A stretch of DNA of 64,000 nucleotides from Galbula dea. Its lineage: Eukaryota; Chordata; Aves; Piciformes; Galbulidae. The notes beneath the pieces are model-generated. The model did no database searches and had not been told where the DNA came from. It was given only the letters and a program-made list of their open reading frames with translations. Shown here one piece after another: positions 49,401 to 62,300 of this stretch. Made by a program: the position numbers and the translations under genes. The stretch lies in assembly GCA_013399015.1 (NCBI GenBank), contig VWZX01006702.1, positions 434,001-498,000 of the forward strand, given 5' to 3'. Each line of letters opens with the position of its first letter. Position 1 is the stretch's first letter.

Positions 49401-51744
49401 TGTCAAAATTAGGAGCCTGACAGTCACCCACCTACTCTTCCTTTTCCAGCTCCCAGCTTGTCTCTGCAGGAAGAGGCTGAGATGTGTGTGTTGAGAGAAG
49501 GGATCATGGCACTGAGGAGTTCTAGTCCTGTGTGGAGTAATCTCTTCTCAATATTGTATGAGGCTGGTTTTGGTTTGGTTTCCTGTTTTACATAATGTGG
49601 CCACCCCAGTGGCCAGGAGAGACTGACTTACTCAGAAAGCCCTTGCCAGTTGTTTTTTTTTGCTCTGAAAGGAACACAATAGTAGTGCAGCCACCATGCT
49701 TAAAATTGCACTTGCCACCTCACCTCAGGGCTTATGTGTGCCTGGCTCTGCACTTGATGGAAGACTTCAAAGGTAAAGGATGCTGCAGCAAATAGCCTTG
49801 GTCCTGTCAGCATCTCCTTCACAGATGGAATTGTGTTGGCAGGAGAGCTGAGCTCTTCTAGATTATATGCAGTTTAGGTACTCAGTATTCTGTAGATTTA
49901 AGAAAGTCAGCAAACACTTTTCAGATCCTGATTTAATTGACTGTAGTCAGCTTGTACAGACTGTGTTTCATCTAGTTCAGCTGCTTTTAGTACTGCCTGC
50001 ATGTAAGCTAGGACAGGGGGGATGAAGCATTCCTGGGAAGCTCCCACTGATGATAAAGGCAATGTGGAAGGATAACTTCAGCTGGACACCTATCTTCCAG
50101 GTGAATGAGGTTACATGAGATGATTGTCATGTACTGCTTTTCAGCTGTGGTGAAATATTGGTTGAGATTTGGGTGCTGCTTTCTGACAACACTGTTCCTG
50201 TCTGTATATCATTTCCTTTCCTGTAAAACAGAGAAAATGATTGTACTGCATTGAGAGCCTCTGTGCTTCTGCCCAGGGTTGGAGATGTCTGCAAAGGGCT
50301 GGTCTGTGCCTGTGCTCACACCCTGCAAAGCCAACACATGCAGATTATACTGGGCTCTGCCTCATAAACACCGTTGTAGAACTCAGCTGCATACTACATA
50401 CACAATGAATCCATGAGCTCCAGAAAATACTGGCTTCACTTCATGGATAAATAGGGAAAAGGATAAATTCTAGAGGAAACTGGAATCAATAATAACAGTA
50501 ATATCCTTTTCCAAGGGTATTTTTGCAGGAGATTTCAAGAGTGCTTGTAGAGCAATCCCATGCAGGTCAATACATCAGTTAAGTGAAAGGGAAAAAAAAC
50601 CAACAAGCCTAAAAAGAGACCAAGCTAAAAGAAAAAAGCCCAAACAGGAGTGCTGAGGAAATGAATAATTTTCTATTTAGTGCTGCCTTTGGATGGTATG
50701 GAGTAAATAGAGGCACAGAGCAATTTGTATCATAAGAACTGTAAATAGATTTCCCTGCCTTGAGCCCCAGTGAACTTCTGCATTAAATAAGGCAGGGTTC
50801 CTGTGGATCAAATGAATGTATCATCATGTAATTAAAGACTTTCTCATAATTAATACCCACAAGGAAGCTGAAGTAAGGCAGTGGTCAATGTTAACTGGGG
50901 CACTTCCACACTTCTGAATGTCTGACTTTGTGCCTGTAAGCTTCTCCGAATTTGAGGTTTTCAGTGCAGCAGATGTTTAAAGCTACTGACCCAGTGATCT
51001 TAGCCTGGTGGGGTAGGAAAGGTGACTGAGATTAATGCACTGTGCTGCTTTTGAAAGATTTAGGCTATATGGTGTGTTCAAGAAGATTTACTGGCTATTT
51101 ATAAATGGATATACCGTAAGATGACCAAAAGATTTTAGCTTGAAATAAGAGTTAAACCAGAGAGGAGCCTAAAGCCTCAAGTCAGGCTTTGGTTAACTCT
51201 TTTACAGTATTTCAGTTCCTAGCATCTCAAAAGCCTGACTCTTTCTGATGCTTGTTTTCTTTAATGTGTGGTCTGGGACAGGATTGGTAAAGAAAGTCAT
51301 TCTGTCTCTGAAGCTGAGGAAGGCTACTTAGCATCCAAATATGTAATTAGGGAGCTTTTTCTGCCTTTTTAATAAGTTGTAGTCATTAGTAAATTGCCGG
51401 TCTCATAGCCCTCAAATGATTCAGAGTCTTTAAACTTGACTAGACTGGCCCAATTCCATGCAGAGCAGATGCTTTTTTGTCTCATTTCATTCTCCCCCTT
51501 TTGTTAGGGGCTTCAGCTGCACAGAATAAGAAATGCTAGCTGCAAATAAAAGGCAGGACAGTGAAAACATAGCTTCTCTTCTCTGCCAAAACCAGACAGA
51601 GATCTCCCTTCTCTGCTTTTCTCTGGCTTGAGAGTAGGTGGTGTGATGCTGTGCCACAGCCCAAAGCTCCTCTGGGGAAAACTGAGCTAAATCACAGACC
51701 CTGCACAAATACCTTCAGAATTGTGTTTAAGGTTTACCTGCATG
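46481..51744. other. Unique non-coding DNA; purine tract at 46646-46690
   Basis: A purine-rich stretch lies at 46646-46690. A/T-rich TAAT-containing sequence at about 46480-46570 could be conserved but is untested. Sequence at 50212-50245 ('tttcctttcctgtaaaacag') recalls the 3' end of MIR, too short to call. No gene recognised. Confidence 0.45.
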
Positions 51745-52110
51745 GGCCCTGGGGAAAAATAATGCAAATTAAGAAGTAGAAGAATGGATTAAAATGCATT
51801 AAAGTTAAACTGCATGATCTCATAGAGATGCTGTTACTCAAAATTACCATGACTTTAATTTCATCAGGATTAATTGGCCTTTAGTGTAAGTTCAGGCAAA
51901 CAAAATAAAATCTTGTTGGCTCTGGGTTAGAATGCTTATAAATCACTAATCACATTTAAATCCATTTCTTAATTACAAAAACTATTTGATTAATTACCAA
52001 GTTATTACAAATGGACTTCTAAATTAGGTTGATCCTTTTAGATTAGGTTAGTCATATGGCACTGGGCTGGCATTTTGTGTTTTAAACTGGCTTCTTTATA
52101 TGGCACAATT
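51745..52110. promoter_or_regulatory. Candidate conserved non-coding element, TAATTA-rich
   Basis: A low-GC segment with several homeodomain-type cores ('gattaattaccaag', 'ttcttaattacaaaa', 'caggattaattgg'), an octamer-like 'aatgcaaattaag' and a repeated 'attaggttgatcc'/'attaggttagtc' pair. Density of such words without simple-repeat character is typical of developmental enhancers. This is inference only. Confidence 0.3.
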
Positions 52111-52534
52111 TTTGGAACCAGAAAGTCACCAGGTGAGTGCCCACAAACCTCTTCCCATAGTGATTTCTGAAGCATTTATGCTCAAAATACAGCAGCTCTG
52201 CAGCTCAGTCTAAGCTTGCCAGCTCCCTTTGGGTTCCTTTTCTTGCTTCTCATGGGATTCTTGCAGGCAGATGAAATGTTGCAGCAACATAAAATCCTAT
52301 GAAGTCTAAAGGTAGCTACAAGAAGTGATTCAGTCATCCTCCTGGCTCTTTTCTTCTGTAGTCTTATATATGTTTGCACTGAGAAAGTCAGCAGTTATTT
52401 AAGGTGGTGGACTTCCAAAACATTTCCCATCCTCCCAGGGTCTTCTAGATGGATGAGCAGAAGTTATAACTTTGCTATATCTTTTTTTCAATTTCCTTCT
52501 GCAAATTTCTTCCCTCTCTCATCCCAAAAGTATA
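52111..52534. other. Unique non-coding DNA
   Basis: Nothing recognised between the A/T-rich segment and the reverse-oriented CR1 fragment. Confidence 0.5.
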
Positions 52535-52838
52535 GCTCTTTGAACAGCTCTTTGGACTCAGCCATCCAACCCATCTTGTATCCAGCAAAGCATCTGCACA
52601 TCCAAGCCACAAGCAGCCAGCTTCTCTGGGAGAATGCAATGGGAAACTGTGTCAAACGCCTTGCTAGAGTCAAGGCAGACAACACCCAGAGCCCTTCCCC
52701 CATCCAGTAAGTGTGCAGTCACTGAAAGGAGCTTTGGCTGGAAAGTAAGGTTACTGAACAGAATCAGTTCTGTTGTAGCTCAAACCAGGACATCACTGTG
52801 TCATGGAAGGAGATCAGGCTGGTCAAACAGGACAGCAG
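52535..52838 (-). mobile_element. CR1 LINE fragment, reverse-transcriptase region, interrupted
   Basis: On the minus strand the translation shows the CR1 reverse-transcriptase signature: CLTSLISFHD upstream, then the SKAFDTVSHCIL block followed by EKLAACGLD. A stop codon lies just after a LDG motif near the lower-coordinate end. The catalytic YADD region and the 3' tail are absent, so this is an internal remnant. The upstream and downstream blocks are separated by a 69-bp insertion (52724-52792) flanked by TCACT direct repeats. This is the only clear CR1 piece in minus orientation. Confidence 0.85.
52724..52792 (-). mobile_element. 69-bp insertion in CR1, LTR-like 5' end, 5-bp target duplication
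   Basis: TCACT occurs at 52719-52723 and again at 52793-52797. Read on the minus strand, the DNA between begins TGTCCTGGTTTGAGC, an opening reminiscent of several avian endogenous-retrovirus LTRs. Taking 4-bp repeats (GTGA) instead gives TG...CA ends, as in LTRs. At 69 bp it is far shorter than a normal LTR, so it would be an internally deleted solo LTR or another short element using similar ends. It accounts fully for the gap in the host CR1 reading frame. Confidence 0.6.
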
Positions 52839-54037
52839 GTAAATTGAGTGCTTTTACAAAGGTTTCTTGACTCATTTTTAAGCAATCTCAACTCTAACTG
52901 GTATGAAGAGAAACACCTGGGATTTTTATAAGAATGCATTTTCATGTCTGCTGAGGTTACTCTCTATTGATCTGTACCAGCTGGCTTTTAGTTTCTGTTG
53001 CTCAACAACAGGCACTGCTGTAAAGTCAGAGCAAAAATCACTGTGGAGTTACAAAGAAAGTGTTCTGTGTAGGATCCACTGTCCCACTGTCTGCTGCCTC
53101 TGGGGACAAACCCCTTCTTCTGTTTGCTGATGACTCACAAACCTGTTGTAAAAGACTTTGCCTGTCAGCAGTGCTGTAATCCAAGTGAAAATCAGCAGAC
53201 TAGGCAGCCCTATCTCTCAATAACCACTTCCTCTCTAGTCCTAGTGATCACTGATAAACTTTGAATGGTGGGTGTAGGACATCCTGTCCCATTTGCTACT
53301 GGAGCTTTTATGGTGGCTTTGAATTTTCAGATCCCAGGAAAATGTGGGCACCATATGACAGAACTGTACAAACATGAGACTGTTGCACAGCCAACCTAGA
53401 AAGCATGGTTGAAGGATGTGATATAGAGCACTAGTCTCTAAATCCTGTATCCTTGACTAATCTGATTGTCTCATTTTGCCAACACTGTGCTAATATTACA
53501 CATTTAATGATAGCTTCTTGTAAGCTGTTTCTGAATCATATCCACACACCTGCTTAGGCATTTCTGCCAGGTCTCAAGACATTATTGACAGAAGCAAAAT
53601 TGTTCTTTTGCTGTGGACATATCTTTTTCTCTTAGCTCTGAGCTTCTGCAGCAAGGGAGAACGGCAGAAGAAGTGTTCCAGCTGAAGCCAAGTGAATTGA
53701 AGCTGGGAACACAAAGTGCCATTTCCTAAAATCTGGTACAGAGTTTTGTCTTCTACTTGCTTTTTATGGCTCTTGGTTTGTCTTTGGAAGGGACAACATG
53801 GGAAAATATGGAGTTTGTCAGGAGAAAGGTTTTGGTGGGCTCAGGAGCATGCAGTTGACTCAGATCATGGCATACCTTTCAGGCTGTCTTCACTTCTCTT
53901 TCTCTGTGCTCCAGTAACACCAGTGGCAAATGTGTTCAGTTCTTGTGGGTCTGTGGTTACCAGGAAAACAATGCATGTTTACTGGTCACAAAGTTAGCAC
54001 AATGGTGACTCTTAGTTACTGAAAAGGTGAAGGTCCA
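52839..54037. other. Unique non-coding DNA, nothing recognised
   Basis: No gene. CR1 similarity is not followed upstream of about 52838. Confidence 0.5.
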
Positions 54038-54170
54038 AACCTGGCAGTGCTCAAAACCACACTGGATGAGGTTTTGGTCTAGTGGAAGGTGTCCCTGCCC
54101 ATAGCAGGGGGCTTAGACCTAGATGGTCTTTAAGGTCCCTTCCAACCCAAACCATTCTATGATTCTGTAA
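54038..54170 (+). mobile_element. CR1 LINE, 3' end only
   Basis: 'tgctcaaaaccacactgg' with 'atgaggttttggtctagtgg', then 'aggtgtccctgcccatagc', 'ggtcccttccaacccaaacc' and terminal ATTCTATGATTCTGT. The 'ccaacccaaacc' block is the common avian CR1 3' UTR variant and differs from the other four tails in the window. Only about 130 bp remains. Confidence 0.95.
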
Positions 54171-57100
54171 ATTTTAGACACTGGTTTTCTGCCTCTTGCA
54201 TTCTCCTGCAGAGATGCTAAGGAGGAAAGGCTAGCAATTCCAGGCCTTTCAAAAATCAGACTTTTTGTTCCATTTCTTAGAAGCTGTGGGGCTGAGTTTG
54301 GGCTTCTCATTTTGTTCTTTAGGGGTTTTTTGCCCTCACATGTTACTGACCAGTGAAATCTTTTGGTGGATCTTGACTAGGTGCCTTGTACTTCCTTTGA
54401 AATAGGAAATGATTAAGACATACTCTTCATCCCCAACTAGCACAGAAATATCCTGCCCTCTCACAGCTCTCCTCAGTAAGACTTCTTACCCCCAGAAGAG
54501 AGACATTGCAAGGTCCCCCAACCCCTCCATGTCCTAGTCTTCATGCCTTTCCTTCAGTCTCTTTTGGATGTCATTTTGGCAACTACAAAAGGAATGGAAA
54601 GGCTTGCCCAGAAATGTGTTTGTTTTTATAACCCACCTAAACCTGCCAAAAGACTGTCATGCATCTGTCTGGCATAAATTTGTCCATGAAATTCAGATCC
54701 AGGTATATGAAAATGGAGTGACTGTATGGAGCAGTGTGTGCAACACAAGATAAAGTATGGGTTTGTTGGCTTCTTTCTCTTGGGATTGCTTCATACAATG
54801 GAGAACTGCAAGAGGAAAGGCCAGTGATTGCACCCATGGGCTAGGTAGCAGAGTTCTGCCTCTTTGGCATTTCACAGTAATTCAGTAGTGTTTATGATGA
54901 TAAGAAAGCAATTTGGTGAGAGTGAGGTAAACCAGCTAATACAGAGCAAGATAAAACTGCAGTTAATTCAGCCATCAGGAAACTGACCACTGAATAATGG
55001 TCCTGATATGTCATTTTGAGTCAGCCCAGGTTGTGATGTTACTCAATCCACTCCTTGTTTCAGTTTCAGTGCTAACAAGACCATTTGTCAGACTGTCACT
55101 CAAACAAACTTCATGCAACAGATACAAAGCAACCATAGTACATTGCTCTGGTGTAGCAACACACAGAGCCCCTTGCCAGTAAAGTTTTTCTTATACTGTT
55201 TGTATTTCATCAACCTTTCCAAAAGATAAAGATGTGATGTTGGTGGGAAACAAAATCCAGTAGCCCAGTGGTGTTTATCAACTGCATAGAGCCAGGATTG
55301 TATAAGAAGTCCAACTGAAAGTGAGTAAAGAAAATAAACAGGATGATAGATGGACTGGCACCTATTTGCATGTTATTTCAAGTCGTTGACAGGCTGGGAT
55401 ATAGTCTGTGCATACCTAAATGTGCTTTTGCCCTCACATTTTTTTGCCAGGCATTCTCTCTGCAAGCAGCAGTGTAACTCCGGCTCCTCCATTCAACAAC
55501 AAAAAGCAACTCATGAGCATACTGTGAGCCAGGATGACCAGAATGCTGCTTACAGGACTCATCTCAAAATTTCTAGTAGATTCAGTCATCAAGTAAATTC
55601 TTCCATTTTAGGTGACAAATTGAATAGGAGACCTACAACAAACAGTCCTTTCAGAATAACATGTCTTCAAGACTAAATTGTGGGGGCTTCTTCCCCTTTA
55701 CAAGTACCCACACTGCCAACACTAAAACTATTACATGAACATTCACCACTGTGAACCAGTGTCTCAAAACATGATTCCTAATCTGCATAAAAGAAAACCC
55801 CCAAAAGATCATTTTGGAAAGCAAGACACTATGTGCAAAAGTCTGGGTTTGGTAACAAAACAGAACCTTCTCTCCTTTTGCACCAGCTGAAGATTGGAAC
55901 TGACAGAGAAATAACTCTCTGCTAGTGGGACTGGGTATCTGATGTACTGAGAAAAAAGAAAAGATGTGTTATGATGTCATATCATTTCTCAGTAGGGAGG
56001 AGGAGGACAGCTAAAACCTGGGCTGTCAGCCCAAAAACTTGGCAGTTTTTGGAATTTAAGTCAGGTAAGCATGGGGCTAATCCTGCTAATATTGATATTA
56101 GTACAAAGGCTCCCTTAAGCAATCTATAGATTAAAAGCTGAATTTTTCCTTTACTTCATAAACACACTCAGATCATGAGGTTTCTGCTGCTTGGTATCCA
56201 CCATGACCATGGCACTGGGGTAGGCTCTCTTCTGCACAGGGTTTCCTTGGCCTCATACCTGCTTGACCCTGTTCAGGTCATGGTCCCTTCCCTACACCAT
56301 GAAATTGCAACCAAGATGCCTCTAGGCAGTGGTTTCCAAAGCAGGGCAGGCTACTCTGTCTGGCATACAGGTCATGGAGGAGAGTGGTGGTGACTCTGCT
56401 GTGCACACTGAGGAGTCACCTAGCAAAAGAGGAGCAGAAGCCCTTACTAAACAAGTGTCATGCTTAGTGCAGGGGATTTGACAGGTCTGCTGTATCATAA
56501 ATGGTATAAAAATGTCATCACCCTCTCTCAGAAACAGGAAGAAACACACAAAATCATTTTAGCTTGCAGCCAGGAATTTTACATATGGAAGTGGACAAGC
56601 TGCACCAGCTCACCTTCTGTAAACTAGGCCTTGCTTTTGGCGCAGTATCTCCAGATCCTTTCTGAGCAGGATAGTACCTTACTTCCCAGAGGTGCTGCCA
56701 TGACTTGGGTTTTGTTATTTACTGAACACTTGCAAAATGCAGTGCAATGTGTAAAAGACACACCTTGTGACCTGGCACTCCTGTGGCTTGGTTATGCAGG
56801 ATGAGCCTCTCTGATTTCTTCTGTAAAGAACAAAACCCCTTTGATATTAGGAATTGCTTGTTACTAATCCTGATTTGATTTTTTGCATAAACCAGTTCTA
56901 GAGTAATGTGGCAAGAGTAACCTCTCCATGTTCTCTGGTTCTCCTTAGTCCTGACACATCAAAGCAGCAGCCACAGGGAGACATCTGTCACTAGTTAATG
57001 TCATGGTTATGGAGGTAGAACCTCCTCTTCTGTTTGGGCCAATGTGGTCAGCCCTTTGATGGATGTGTTCAGCCTTCATCCAGTTTGATCACCCCATGCA

Positions 57101-57346
57101 GCCCCTTGTTCAGATCTGCGTGTGAACAAGAGAGTCCTGACCTGAGATCCTTTTTAATACAGCAGGGATCCATGATAGAAACCATCAAAGGAAACCTTTG
57201 ATCTTTTGACTATCTCTTAGTCATCTGCTGCACAATGCAAATAAGAATGAAAACAAAGCTAAGGAGCAGAGCAGCTACATTAAAGAATCAGGCTTGTTGC
57301 TGGCAATGAAGCTAATCACTGAGGGTTTATGCTGTAGTCAGACTCA
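54171..57346. other. Unique non-coding DNA, nothing recognised
   Basis: No recognisable gene or transposon. 'gcagtggtttccaaagcagg' near 56329 recalls a hAT terminus but stands alone. Confidence 0.5.
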
Positions 57347-57398
57347 AAGGGAAAGAGGGGGGAGGGAAGAGGAAAAAATAGAGGGGGGAAGAAAAAGG
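57347..57398. repeat. Purine-rich tract with G6 runs
   Basis: Almost pure A/G over about 52 bp, with two runs of six G and one internal T. Confidence 0.85.
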
Positions 57399-59128
57399 CT
57401 GTGCTGAGCAGTGAATCCTCTTACTAAACTGAAATATTCCAGGAACACTGCTTATTTTATGTCAGTGAAATATAGGAGACAAACACACAGCAGCTCTTCA
57501 CAGTAGAATTGAATAAATAACCCTTACTCCAGTGTGTTTGCTATTTATTGTTTTGGTCTAGTTTGCACAGGAATAAGCATGGACATCACAATTTGTGTAT
57601 CACTCAGTTTCCAACCAAGTTAGTGGTACTGGAGTCTTCACCACCCTTTTGCTACGGTTTTTCCCCCTCCCTTTCCAGCTCCTCCCATACGTGTGCATAT
57701 GTTCCCATATGTGTGGACATGCAGACATATATATGTTTCTGTCTGCAGGTGTTTTTGTGCACATACTGAAGGATTCTTTCATGGTCTGATGCATGTCTGC
57801 TTATAGACATTCTTTCTCCTGTAGTCCTCTTGCACGTAATTATTTAGCTTAGGTGAAATTTTGATCTGACAAAAAGCCTTGAAGTTTGAAATCATTTATT
57901 TAGTGACTGAACAGCAACAGTCATCTTCCCCTTCTGTGTGTGCTCTCAGTATCCCTGAGCTCTGCTCAGACCCTCAAACTTTCCCTGAAATTGACAATAT
58001 TTTACAACTTCTACAGCCCATTTGCAGTGCCAAAACAGCTCATTCTTCTGCTCAGGGAAGCAAGCTGGCACAGTAGGCTAAATAACTGAGTTGTAGCTGT
58101 CAGGCCAAATAATCTCCATCATCTTTGGGTTGCTCTAAGTGACACCTTAACCAGATACTTGATCCTGTGCAAGAAGAAAGATTTCATGAGTAAAGAGGGC
58201 ATATTAATTCAGAACACTGACATCAGGAGGACAAGGTACCTACCATGACAGTGTTGTTCACAATCTTAATTTCAGTTATTCTGAACCCTAAAGAGGAGGA
58301 ATCTAGACCTTTCCTAAATACTAAAGTGAAGTATGAGATATTCTGGGGGTGGAGAACTTTGTAACCAAATTGGAGCTGGAAAGTTCCAAATTTAAACCAT
58401 GATATAGAACAGTTAAGCATGCTAAGGCTGATGCAAAGAAACTTTCAAACAACATCAAAACTGGAGTGTTTCAGACAGGTTTGTGCCAGGGGAAGGGAAA
58501 TCCCTTTTTGGGGAGGAGAAACTGCTGCAGGTCTTAACAAAAAGTGGAAAATGCTAACTTCTGTTGAATGAAAATTTAAGAACAACCTCCAAGAACAGAG
58601 GTAGCAAATGATGCAACAGATCTGGCCAGGAGGAGAGCAACAGCAGACAGGCACACTTGACAGGTTGTGAAGCCAATGGGTAAACAAGTTGGTCAGAAAG
58701 CCTGCCTGGATTTGTCAAGAGTTTATCTGGAGTCCCCATACCCCTGCTAACTGTCTGCATCTTAACAAACTGAAATTCTCCCATAGAAAACACCCTACCC
58801 CATAGGAAAATGTGTTCTCAGCTCTGATCTCAGCTGATAAATGTTGCCTGTTTTTTTCAGAGCAACTCTTATCCCTGCACCTGTGAGGCCAGTGAGCTCA
58901 GCCCAGGCAGCTGGAGTTTCACAGCAGGCAGCAGTGCTCCCTCAAACTAATCTCCAAAAAGGACTGCCAGGCTCTGAGCAACCATGACCATCCTTCAGAG
59001 AGAAGAAGGGGAGATCCCTGGAGAATGGGGGCTGTGGAGAGGAAGGAAGATGTAGAAGGAAGTTAAAAATATCACACTCAAGCAGTAGTGCATTAGGGAG
59101 GAAGGCAGAGTTGCTAGAAAAGTTAGGG
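57399..59128. other. Unique non-coding DNA, nothing recognised
   Basis: No gene, RNA or element recognised. Confidence 0.5.
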
Positions 59129-59320
59129 TGGGGAGACACTGGAGCAGGTTGCCCAGAGAGGCTGTGGAAGCCTCATCCATCCCTGGAAGCTTTTAAGGCC
59201 AGGCTAGATGGGGCTATGGGCAACCTGATCTAGTGGGAGATGTCCCTGCCAGGCAGGGGGGTTGGAACTGGATGATCTTTAAGGTCCCTTCCAACTCTGG
59301 CAATTCTAGGATTCTATGAA
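59129..59320 (+). mobile_element. CR1 LINE, 3' end
   Basis: About 190 bp: 'gagacactggagcaggttgc' with 'ccagagaggctgtggaagcc', then 'ggcaacctgatctagtggg', 'gttggaactggatgatc' and 'cccttccaactctggc' with terminal ATTCTATGA. Same tail type as 28966-29116 but slightly longer at the 5' side. Confidence 0.95.
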
Positions 59321-62300
59321 AAAGCAGCTCTAAGTCTTGGATTTGTCAGACCTTCCCTGATGCTCTGAAGACAGCAAGTGAGAGACATTACCTACTGTTT
59401 CCTGCTTCGTTTTAGACAAGAGATTCAACATGGGGAAGAGTAACAGGCATTATGGACACTGTGAATGGGTTTGTGCTGTAATGTAACTCACTGCTGCTGT
59501 CTGTTAGCATCAGAACAAACCAGCCCTTTTACCTGCTGATTGTTCCCAGACAAGCCTGGACTAGTCCTGTGCAAGGATTAGCAGCTCCCATCAAAAAACC
59601 AGCCTGGTAGATGCTGTTTCTAAAATGATTTGAAATGATTTTAAAATTAACTGATGGTTTTCCTTCCTTAGAGGGTACAAAAGAGACTGGTTAGTGCAGA
59701 GGGAGTAATTCTTGGATTCACTAGAGTTGTGAGTGCAACCGTGTCAGCAGGGGCAAGAGCAAGTTCACCTTTACAGCTGGATGAACCTGGGCAGAGACTG
59801 ACAGTGTAGGTGCTTTGAATTTTTATGGTGACCCATCTCACAAAAGCCAGAGCAGTACAGAGGGCTTGACAACACCATTTTTCTTAACTGTAGCTGAATT
59901 GGGAAGCCTTCAAAAGACTTACTGTTGTGCCAGTGCTGAACTCTCTGACTGGATCCAGAGGGCTTTAGGTTGGTTTTATTTTCATCTATGCATGCCTTCC
60001 TGATGTTGTTTTCCTGTCTTTTTTTAGCACTGGAGTTTTTGTTATTGGCAAGGGAGTGGAAATTTTACTTAAATATATCATTGGTGGTGTCTGAAAGGAA
60101 TAAAGAAAGATATTTTAAAAGACCTACTTGAATAACAAAATGATTTCCCTTTTTATTTTTCCTTCCTATTAACTTCCATGAGGTTTTTGTTGTCTCTTGT
60201 TCTTTTCTTCTTGGACTCAGGGATTTTTGTTTGGGTTGTGTTTACTCCTACTAGCTTTTGTGCCAGTTTGCTTTAATTTCTCTGTGTATTTGTAGCAAAT
60301 CATCATCTGGACAATTAATGGAAAATCCCATTTTTACAGACTTTTTGAAAGTTATTGTTTCAATTGTATTGCAACACAAAGATTGCCCCTGTCCCAGGGA
60401 GCATCCAGCAGGAGACTTAAACAAAATACAGCCACTAACTAAACAGACTCTGAGTCTTTCACAAAAATAAAACATTGCTTGTCAGGAATAATATGTAGAA
60501 CTCTTTAATATGAAAAATGGCAAATCTTCAGCTGACCACATATCCTGCAGGAGTAATTATGTCATTTCAGGAGAAAATAAACCAGCCATGTTTTGTCAAA
60601 TATAAGGCATTTCACACACTATCAATTTTGCAGATATAAATACCTAGGGGCATGCACAAACTCTGTGATCACCCATGGCAAATAGCCAATGGAGGACAGA
60701 TTCATTAAACATTAGAAGTATCAGGCACCCACCCAAACCTATAAATTAACATTTTAAGCCTTGAACATTATGCCACAGCATACAAGTTAAATATGTTTGG
60801 AGAGATTTTTAGGCAGCCTAATTAGAAGGGAATGGAAATCCCAGTTAAGGTATGATGTAGCTCTTCCTCAGCCTGGTTTTCTTGGCTAAAATCACTCTTC
60901 AAATACTCATATTCCTTTCTGCAACTTGTTGCAGCTCAAAGAAGCTGGTGGCAAATGGGGTCCAGAAGACATTAGGAAACTGCTGCAAGTGGATAGTTAA
61001 AAGAACCCAGTCTGTTTAGGTTAAGGGGTCTGCCAGTAAACCTTTGTCATCTGCAGGCAGGCAGAGCGAGTTCTCAATGAATATTCTCAATAGCAGTGAC
61101 TAATCTTCTTTGAAACCAGCTCCTGTCACCAGATGAAATTGTCAGCAGGCTTCTGCAGCTACTGTTTGAGCAGCCAGTCTCTATTTACAGTTTGAAAAAG
61201 CTACGTGCATCTCAGCAACCAGATACAATTAAACTTGGAGTTTAAACAGCATGGCAAGACCCAGCCTCTCTTTCTCATCTTGCTTACTAGGTTACACCCA
61301 CCCACAGCAGCTACGAGGAAAGACCTTTGTGTACTGGACACAGCAAAGAGAATAGCTTGAAACATGAGCTGCTTAATTTGCCATCTAAGGAAGGATTGTA
61401 CAGTTTGGTCTATCATCTTAGGGAGTTAAAAGATGAAAAACAATAATGGACTGTTGCACTCCTGTAGTGGGAGAAATGTTTCTTCCTTTCCTTCCACAGA
61501 GCTCAGGCATAATCCATAAGGTACTTGGTAACTCATCCAGCTCCAGATTTATTACTCATCCCTCAGTTACTACTTTGCTGGGTGCCATTTCATAAGGAGC
61601 TTGCACAAGGTTGCTCTCACTTGTGGTCTTTTTCTCCTTTTAATCAAGGAATCGGTGTAACTGACAGAGTTTCCTTAGCATTGTGCCAAATTGCTTCTTA
61701 GATAGACAGTTACAGAAACAGACAGATTTTTCTTTCTGTATTTTAATAAATAATTTTACATTCTAGCCAAAAGAGCTCTGTGTCCTAAACTTGAAGGCAT
61801 AAAAGTGCTCATGGTGCTCGTGCTGGGATGAAATCCAGATCCCTTCCCATTTTTGTCTCTCCCCTCCTGACAAGCCTGAACTGTAACTGGGTGAGTGCTA
61901 GGTAGTAGAAGTTACTGTATAGTTACTGTATTGTAGAAGTGACAAGTGCTCTGAGCAATCCAGCAGTGAGTGAAGTGCCCTTTTGGCTGAGGGAGTCACA
62001 GAAGAGAGTGACAGTTAGAAAGTAATGAATTTGCAGCAATTATGCTTCTCATCTTGATTCCCTTTTAATGAATAATGATGAAAGGTGGTGGAGGTAGAGG
62101 CCAGAGGATGAATTATTGATTGTGAGGCATATGCACAAGTAAGAAACAGCAAAAAAATAAAGACTCTCAACTGACTGTTGCAAAGATCCTGCAGGGAATG
62201 CTGCCTGTGGATCATTTCTATGAAGGACTGGATATTAGTGCCTTTCATGGTAAATTAAGGTTGGGTTACTTGGCATTAACTCTGTTTGAAGTTCAAACAA

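Noticed and set aside
50212..50245. MIR 3'-end-like sequence
   Set aside because: Only about 30 bp resemble the MIR end and the core is missing; too short to call.
56329..56348. hAT-terminus-like word
   Set aside because: An isolated 20-bp resemblance with no accompanying element sequence or target duplication.
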